From Fibrobacter succinogenes (lineage in GTDB: Bacteria; Fibrobacterota; Fibrobacteria; Fibrobacterales; Fibrobacteraceae), in assembly GCA_902794535.1 (NCBI GenBank), contig CADBHQ010000011.1, forward strand, positions 62,001 through 126,000: a stretch of DNA of 64,000 nt. Reading direction: 5' to 3'. The number at the start of each line of letters is the position of its first letter. The first letter of the stretch is position 1. A program made the position numbers and the translations under genes. Shown here in pieces: positions 59,185 through 64,000 of this stretch. The notes below the pieces were generated by a model. It did no database searches, was not told the origin of the DNA, and saw only the letters and a program-made list of their open reading frames with translations.

Positions 59185-61083
59185 ATGAAATCGGCTGAAA
59201 TTCACGTTTTATCGGATGAAATCATCAATAAAATTGCTGCTGGCGAGGTGATTGAGCGCCCCGCATCGGCCGTAAAAGAACTGATTGAAAATGCAATCGA
59301 TGCAGGAGCCACCCGTATACAGGTTTCTATCGAAGAAGGTGGCAAGAAAAAGATCCAGGTCACAGACAACGGAAAAGGCATGAACGAAGCTGATTTGGAC
59401 CTGTGCTACCTGCGTCATACGACATCGAAGCTCTTTAATGCAGACGACTTATTCCATTTACAGACAAACGGTTTTAGAGGCGAAGCAGTCGCATCGATCG
59501 CCGCTGTATCCAAATTAACGATTACAAGCGCCACCGACGACGGCGATTCCGGCCGAATCATCCTGGAAGGCGGAAATGTTGTTCAAAAACAGGATGTTCA
59601 GGCTAGCCGCGGAACCACCTTTTTAGTCGAAAATCTGTTCTACAACACCCCCGTTCGCCGGAACTTCTTGAGCAGCGAAACGGCCGAAAGCACCCGAATT
59701 TTCGATGTTGTTCTAAAAACGGCCATTGCGCACCCCGAAATTCGCTTTGATTACAAAGTCGGCGATAAAACCGTGTTTACCGGCGTTCCGGGCGAACTTC
59801 GCAACCGAATTGCCGAAGCCATCGGCTCCAAAATTGCCAAAGTTCTTTTGCCGGTCGACTACACCGAAGCTGGAGTCCATGTCTGGGGTTTTGTATCCCC
59901 CACTACCGAAACAAACGGCAAGCGTAACCACCAGTTCCTGTTCATCCGCAACCGCCCCATTGAAAGCAAGATGATTAGCAAGGCGGTGCAACAGGCATAC
60001 GAGCCTTACGGTGCCCAGTGCAAACCCGTTTCTGTCTTGTTCTTGGACATGCCTGACATGGAATTCGACGTAAACGTGCACCCCGCCAAGCGAGAAGTCC
60101 GTTTTGCCAACCAGAATTTGGTATTCCTGGTGGTCGCTCACGCCATTCGCGACACATTCACCAAGGACATGGAAGCCAATTCTCCGCTTATCGATTTGAG
60201 CGAAGAAATTGCAAGCACAAGCCAAAACGATTTACAGGACAACGGGCCCAAGGTTCCTTACGGATTCGAAGAACCGATTGCCAAGCCCTCAGTCAGCGCA
60301 GCCAAGCCGACTTTTGCAACGAGCGAAACCGTGGGCGGCATTCCCGAAATGTCGAATTTCCCGACAGCAAACTTCACCTTCGAAAAGCCGCGCAAGAGCG
60401 CCCCACAGAACGATTTGGTCCAAGACCTGTTCAGCACGCCCGAAGCAGGCAAGGTGATTTCGCTCGAAGGCAAGGTGAACGAGGTCGCAGAACCCGCCGT
60501 ACAGTGGACCCCGCCGACATTCTTCCAGATTGCAAACACCTACATTGCCGGCGACGATTCCAACGGACTCTTGGTAATTGACCAGCATGCAGCCCATTCT
60601 CGCGTACTTTACGAGCAAGCGCTGGATACTTTGAGAAACGGAGCGGCCCTCGACAGCCAGGAACTCCTGTTCCCGGAACTTCTGGACCTTTCCAAACTTG
60701 AAGTCGAAGCTTTAAAGAGCGTCGAAGACCAGTTCAAGCGTCTAGGCTTTTATATCGAGCACTTCGGTGGCGAAACCTATCAGATTCGCGCCATTCCGAG
60801 CGCACTCCCGCTTTCACGCGCCATCAAGGCGGTCAAGGACTTTTTGGACAGCATCGGCGACGAAGGCAAGGGTGAAGGCGACATGGTCAAGGTACAAGAC
60901 ACCATCGCTAAAGCATGGGCAAACACGAACGCCTACCAAGCCGGCGACAAGCTCAAGCCCGAAGAAATGGCAGCCCTTGTCAATCAGTTGATGCTGACCG
61001 AAGAACCGCTCAAATCGCCTTACGGACACCCGACATTGCTGCGATTCACGCTAGACGAACTGGCCAAGAAATTCAAGCGCTAA
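59185..61083 (+). CDS. mutL: DNA mismatch repair protein MutL
   Basis: 632 residues. The GHKL ATPase domain (about 1-330) is intact: IAAGEVIERPASAVKELIEN, DAGATRI, TDNGKGM, FRGEAVASI and the RNRPIE linker. A Pro/Ser-rich linker (about 340-440) follows. In the dimerisation domain the endonuclease motif DQHAxxExxxxE reads DQHAAHSRVLYE (466-477), with Ser at the first Glu position, and the C-terminal C-P-H-G-R-P motif reads SPYGHP (611-616). Endonuclease activity is therefore doubtful. No ribosome binding site; TATATT ends 6 nt before the ATG. The 3' end overlaps convergent lpxB by 33 bp. Confidence 0.96.
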   Translation: MKSAEIHVLSDEIINKIAAGEVIERPASAVKELIENAIDAGATRIQVSIEEGGKKKIQVTDNGKGMNEADLDLCYLRHTTSKLFNADDLFHLQTNGFRGEAVASIAAVSKLTITSATDDGDSGRIILEGGNVVQKQDVQASRGTTFLVENLFYNTPVRRNFLSSETAESTRIFDVVLKTAIAHPEIRFDYKVGDKTVFTGVPGELRNRIAEAIGSKIAKVLLPVDYTEAGVHVWGFVSPTTETNGKRNHQFLFIRNRPIESKMISKAVQQAYEPYGAQCKPVSVLFLDMPDMEFDVNVHPAKREVRFANQNLVFLVVAHAIRDTFTKDMEANSPLIDLSEEIASTSQNDLQDNGPKVPYGFEEPIAKPSVSAAKPTFATSETVGGIPEMSNFPTANFTFEKPRKSAPQNDLVQDLFSTPEAGKVISLEGKVNEVAEPAVQWTPPTFFQIANTYIAGDDSNGLLVIDQHAAHSRVLYEQALDTLRNGAALDSQELLFPELLDLSKLEVEALKSVEDQFKRLGFYIEHFGGETYQIRAIPSALPLSRAIKAVKDFLDSIGDEGKGEGDMVKVQDTIAKAWANTNAYQAGDKLKPEEMAALVNQLMLTEEPLKSPYGHPTLLRFTLDELAKKFKR

Positions 61084-62136
61084 CGATTCAAGCGTTTGAC
61101 CGACAGCGAGTTTTTCTGAAAGCTCTTTCGCGACATTTTCTCTTTCACCCTTGGCAAATGACCAAATTTTTTCCCCGGACCACGGGGGGACGATGTGTTC
61201 TGAGAACACAAGACGATCTAGAATAATGTTCGGCAATGCGAAAAATTTTGTCTTGATAAACAAGCGTCCCAGACCATAAGTCAACATGTCTGGCTTGGTG
61301 CAAACCGCAAAAGAAGCCCCCGACAAAGCAAGTTCCAAGGTCGATGTTCCGGGGGCGGTCAAAGCATATTCCGCGCTTTGATACAGAGCCATTCGCTCTG
61401 CCGCACTTTGGGGAGCCACAATCACAGGAACATTAAACTTCTTAAATGCGTCCACCAGTTCTTGACGTGCAGCCACCACAACCACATTCTTAGCATTCTG
61501 CACCGCTTTCAAATAAATCGGCAAGTTGCGCAGAGCCTGCGACTTACGGCTCCCGGGAAGAAGGAGAATCTGCTTTGCCGCTCCGTCATAATTTTCGTTG
61601 TGAAAATTCTCGCCGCAACAATCTGCATTTTTGATTTCGGCAAACGGATGCTTGACTCGGACCACGTTACAGCCGGCTTCGCGGTACACCGATTCTTCAA
61701 AATCAAAGAACACCGCAAGCTTGACAAACGGATTTTGAGCAAGGACTTTTGCGCGCTTGCGTTTCCAGGCCCACACTTGTGGAGGCGCCACATACAAAGC
61801 AGGCTTGTGAAGGTCCCCTGCCCGCGCCACAAGTTTCATGTTAAAGCCCGGATAATCGACAGCAATCAGCCCGAGACATTCCGGCGATTCAAGCGCTGTC
61901 TTTAAGGCATTAAAACTCTGGCGGAGTTTCAAATACTTGGGCAATACATCGCCAAAACCAGAAACAGGCAAAGTTTCGAAATCAATCAAAGGCTGCATTC
62001 CCGCCGTCTGCATGCGGCGACCGCCCGAACCTTTCACAGCAAACTTTTGAGAAACAAGTGTCTTGACTAAGGGAGCGCCAATGGAGTCCCCGGAATCTTC
62101 GCCTGCGCAAATCAGAATGTACGGCTCACACGCCAT
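61051..62136 (-). CDS. lpxB: Lipid-A-disaccharide synthase
   Basis: 361 residues. It joins UDP-diacylglucosamine and lipid X in lipid A synthesis at the inner membrane. The N-terminal ICAGEDSGDSIGAPLVKTL matches the GExSGD motif; IAVDYPGFNMKLV, YVAPPQVWAWKRKR, LLLPGSRKSQ and APGTSTLELAL are family landmarks. It is transcribed after dnaE, starting 6 nt after the dnaE stop (one operon). Its last 11 codons overlap the mutL coding region on the opposite strand. Its presence shows a lipopolysaccharide-bearing envelope. Confidence 0.96.
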   Translation of the reverse strand: MACEPYILICAGEDSGDSIGAPLVKTLVSQKFAVKGSGGRRMQTAGMQPLIDFETLPVSGFGDVLPKYLKLRQSFNALKTALESPECLGLIAVDYPGFNMKLVARAGDLHKPALYVAPPQVWAWKRKRAKVLAQNPFVKLAVFFDFEESVYREAGCNVVRVKHPFAEIKNADCCGENFHNENYDGAAKQILLLPGSRKSQALRNLPIYLKAVQNAKNVVVVAARQELVDAFKKFNVPVIVAPQSAAERMALYQSAEYALTAPGTSTLELALSGASFAVCTKPDMLTYGLGRLFIKTKFFALPNIILDRLVFSEHIVPPWSGEKIWSFAKGERENVAKELSEKLAVGQTLESLALEFLGQFV

Positions 62137-62142
62137 ATTCTT

Positions 62143-64000
62143 TTACCGCTTGGCACGGTTAGATACCCAAACCTTCAACACGCCTAATTCTTTACGCAAA
62201 TACTGCAGCAATTCGGGAGTATAAACGACCTTCTTATTTTTCAAGGTCAACACGTGTACATTTCCCGATTCCGTTTCAACATGGCAAACCAATTCGCAGC
62301 CGCGTTCCCCTTCGAAGGGTTCGTACTTTTCCATGGCCGTCATCAACTTTTCGGTGAAATTGTCATCGACCATCGATGAATAGAATACCATGTGAATATG
62401 GCTCACCATATCCGAGCGAACGCGATCCAACTGAATCACTTCTTCAACGACAATCTGGACGCCGTCGCCCATGCGCTGGTGTTCAAGCGCTCCCTTTACG
62501 AGCACGCGGTCATCGAGCGCCACTGTGTCGCGGAACTTTTCCCACAGATCCTTCTTGAAGAACATTTCCAAGTCACCATGGAAATCCTGAATAGAGCCTG
62601 CACCAATGGTGTCACCGCGCTTGGTTTCAATCGAGCGGAGCTTGGTCACCACACCGCCCACAATCACGGTTCCGCCTTCGTGCTTAGCCAATTCTTCTTC
62701 GTCCAAGGAGCACGAGGTAAAGCCCTGCAATTCCGGACGGAATTCATCGAGCGGGTGGCCCGACAAGAACATGCCCACCACGTCACGTTCCTTGTTGAGC
62801 ATTTCCATGGCAGACCATTCTTCAGCTTCTTCGAGAACTTCGGCAGAGCTATCCATAGAAGGCGCGCCGCCGCCCATATCAAAGAGCGACATCTGTCCGC
62901 GGTCTTTGTCTTCTTGACTGCGGGCGGCCACTTCCATGGCACGGTCTACGGTTGCCATGAGTACGGCGCGATTACCCGGGAATTCGTCGAGCGCGCCTGC
63001 CATAATCAAGCTTTCGATAAGGCGCTTGTTCATGGGCGGGCGTTTTTCTTTCTGTTCGCCCTGGTATTCAGTCACGCGCTTGCAGAAATCAAAAATATCC
63101 TTGAACTTGCCGCGACGTTCTCTTTCAGCAATAATGTCTTCGACGACTGCGATACCCACATTACGAATACCCGCCAAGCCAAACAGAATCTGGCCTTCCG
63201 TATTGGCCACGAATTCTCCCATAGAGGCATTAATGTTGGGCGACACCACTTCGATATCGAGGCGTTTGCATTCCAGAATAATCGTCACGATATCTTCGGT
63301 CTTACCCATTTTAGACGTCATGGAAGCAGCCATGTATTCAGGGCCGTAATGCGCCTTCAGGTATGCCGTCTGGTAAGCCACGTAAGCGTAAGCTGCAGCA
63401 TGACTCTTGTTGAATGCGTATCCGCAGAACGGAAGCACCGCATTCCACACCTTTTGAATCATGTCCTTGTCGTAGCCCTTGTCCAAGCATTTCTGGAAAA
63501 ACTCCGGTTCGAGTTTCGCCATCTTTTCGGGCATCTTTTTGGCCATGATACGGCGGATGTTGTCAGCACCACCCAGCGTGTAACCGCCCAGAATCTGAGC
63601 CAGTTTCATCACCTGTTCCTGGTACACAATCACGCCGTATGTTTCGCCCAGCACCTGTTCCAAGTCGGGGTGGTAGCAGTCAATTTCTTCTTGACCGTTC
63701 TTACGGGCAATAAAGTGCGGAATCTGATCAATCGGGCCCGGACGATACAGGGCGTTCATAGCGATCAAGTCAAAGATTCGAGTGGGCTTCAGTTCGCGCA
63801 GGTACTTTTGCATACCCGGAGATTCGAACTGGAACACCGTCGTGGTCATACCCTTGCCGAGCAAGTCAAACGTTTCCTTGTCATCCAAAGGAATATGGCC
63901 CATGTCAAGTTCAATCGAACGATTCTTCTTGACCATGTTCACCGTGTCTTGAATGATCGACAAGTTGATAAGGCCAAGGAAGTCCATCTTCAAAAGTCCG
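62143..64000 (-). CDS. dnaE: DNA polymerase III subunit alpha, C-terminal part (cut by window edge)
   Basis: About 619 codons visible; the frame continues across the right edge (GLLKMDFLGL). The fingers region has FQFESPGMQKYLRELKP, NALYRPGPID and VIVYQEQVM; then the helix-hairpin-helix (FGLAGIRNVGIAVVEDI), the OB fold (GTVIVGGVVTKLRSIETKRG) and the C-terminal tau-binding region follow. The catalytic aspartates lie upstream of the window. It is the replicative polymerase; lpxB follows 6 nt after its stop. Confidence 0.96.
   Translation of the reverse strand, partial: GLLKMDFLGLINLSIIQDTVNMVKKNRSIELDMGHIPLDDKETFDLLGKGMTTTVFQFESPGMQKYLRELKPTRIFDLIAMNALYRPGPIDQIPHFIARKNGQEEIDCYHPDLEQVLGETYGVIVYQEQVMKLAQILGGYTLGGADNIRRIMAKKMPEKMAKLEPEFFQKCLDKGYDKDMIQKVWNAVLPFCGYAFNKSHAAAYAYVAYQTAYLKAHYGPEYMAASMTSKMGKTEDIVTIILECKRLDIEVVSPNINASMGEFVANTEGQILFGLAGIRNVGIAVVEDIIAERERRGKFKDIFDFCKRVTEYQGEQKEKRPPMNKRLIESLIMAGALDEFPGNRAVLMATVDRAMEVAARSQEDKDRGQMSLFDMGGGAPSMDSSAEVLEEAEEWSAMEMLNKERDVVGMFLSGHPLDEFRPELQGFTSCSLDEEELAKHEGGTVIVGGVVTKLRSIETKRGDTIGAGSIQDFHGDLEMFFKKDLWEKFRDTVALDDRVLVKGALEHQRMGDGVQIVVEEVIQLDRVRSDMVSHIHMVFYSSMVDDNFTEKLMTAMEKYEPFEGERGCELVCHVETESGNVHVLTLKNKKVVYTPELLQYLRKELGVLKVWVSNRAKR

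Overview
The window reads as a chromosomal stretch of a Fibrobacter-like bacterium (Fibrobacteres; rumen or gut fibre degraders related to F. succinogenes). The evidence is two fibro-slime domain proteins, a family-9-like pectate lyase, degenerate C-terminal sorting tails of the type IX secretion kind, Ser-rich lipoprotein linkers, GLUG-repeat surface proteins, a Gram-negative envelope set (LpxB, TamA/TamB, Omp85) and recurrent TATATTTG-like -10 elements. Coding density is high and most genes are ordinary housekeeping genes. This placement is inferred from the sequence, not from any database search.

Layout. 1-5.3 kb: surface and secreted proteins (partial GLUG protein, two paralogous lipoproteins flanking a fibro-slime protein, pectate lyase). 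5.4-11.3 kb: tamB-tamA translationally coupled. 11.3-13.6 kb: ABC ATPase and glyA. 13.6-14.9 kb: AT-rich patch with a GNAT-like gene and a small partner. 15-19.9 kb: Omp85-like barrel, thioredoxin-like protein, class A PBP. 20.0-20.4 kb: tRNA-Arg(ACG) whose 3' end and terminator are duplicated 222 bp downstream. 20.5-27.1 kb: XRE regulator, rlmN, methyltransferase, YchJ-like, then argC-obgE-smpB-amidase with one-base overlaps. 27.1-31.3 kb (minus strand): secreted proteins, YebC and a frameshifted phosphohexomutase. 31.4-35.8 kb: AT-rich accessory island with a TacT-like GNAT/antitoxin pair and a GLUG lipoprotein - NERD membrane protein - secreted protein operon. 36-42.6 kb: dapA, an acidic protein, DUF1846, a diguanylate cyclase and a divergent PurF. 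43-48.1 kb: rpsP-rimM-trmD-rplS, two tandem cNMP-binding proteins, yajC-def. 48.2-57.5 kb: SpoIID-like protein, an e-MtaB-like methylthiotransferase, the large fibro-slime protein, topB. 57.5-64 kb: a structured intergenic region, a protein of unknown family, mutL, lpxB and the 3' part of dnaE.

Most interesting signals. (1) A 67-bp perfect duplication of the tRNA-Arg 3' end plus terminator, bracketing 155 bp with two strong palindromes; it looks like the footprint of an integrated or excised element. (2) A family of degenerate heptanucleotide arrays (phase of 7 kept, sequence drifting) at six intergenic sites and once inside topB; at dapA, yajC and the phosphohexomutase gene the array abuts the -10 element. 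(3) Several genes without a Shine-Dalgarno whose TATATT-like -10 lies 6-10 nt before ATG, which suggests leaderless mRNAs. (4) A structured region behind topB with a 16-bp perfect stem and two micro-ORFs with strong ribosome binding sites. (5) A TacT-like toxin-antitoxin candidate. (6) MutL with a degraded endonuclease motif. No CRISPR array, transposase, integrase or phage gene was seen.
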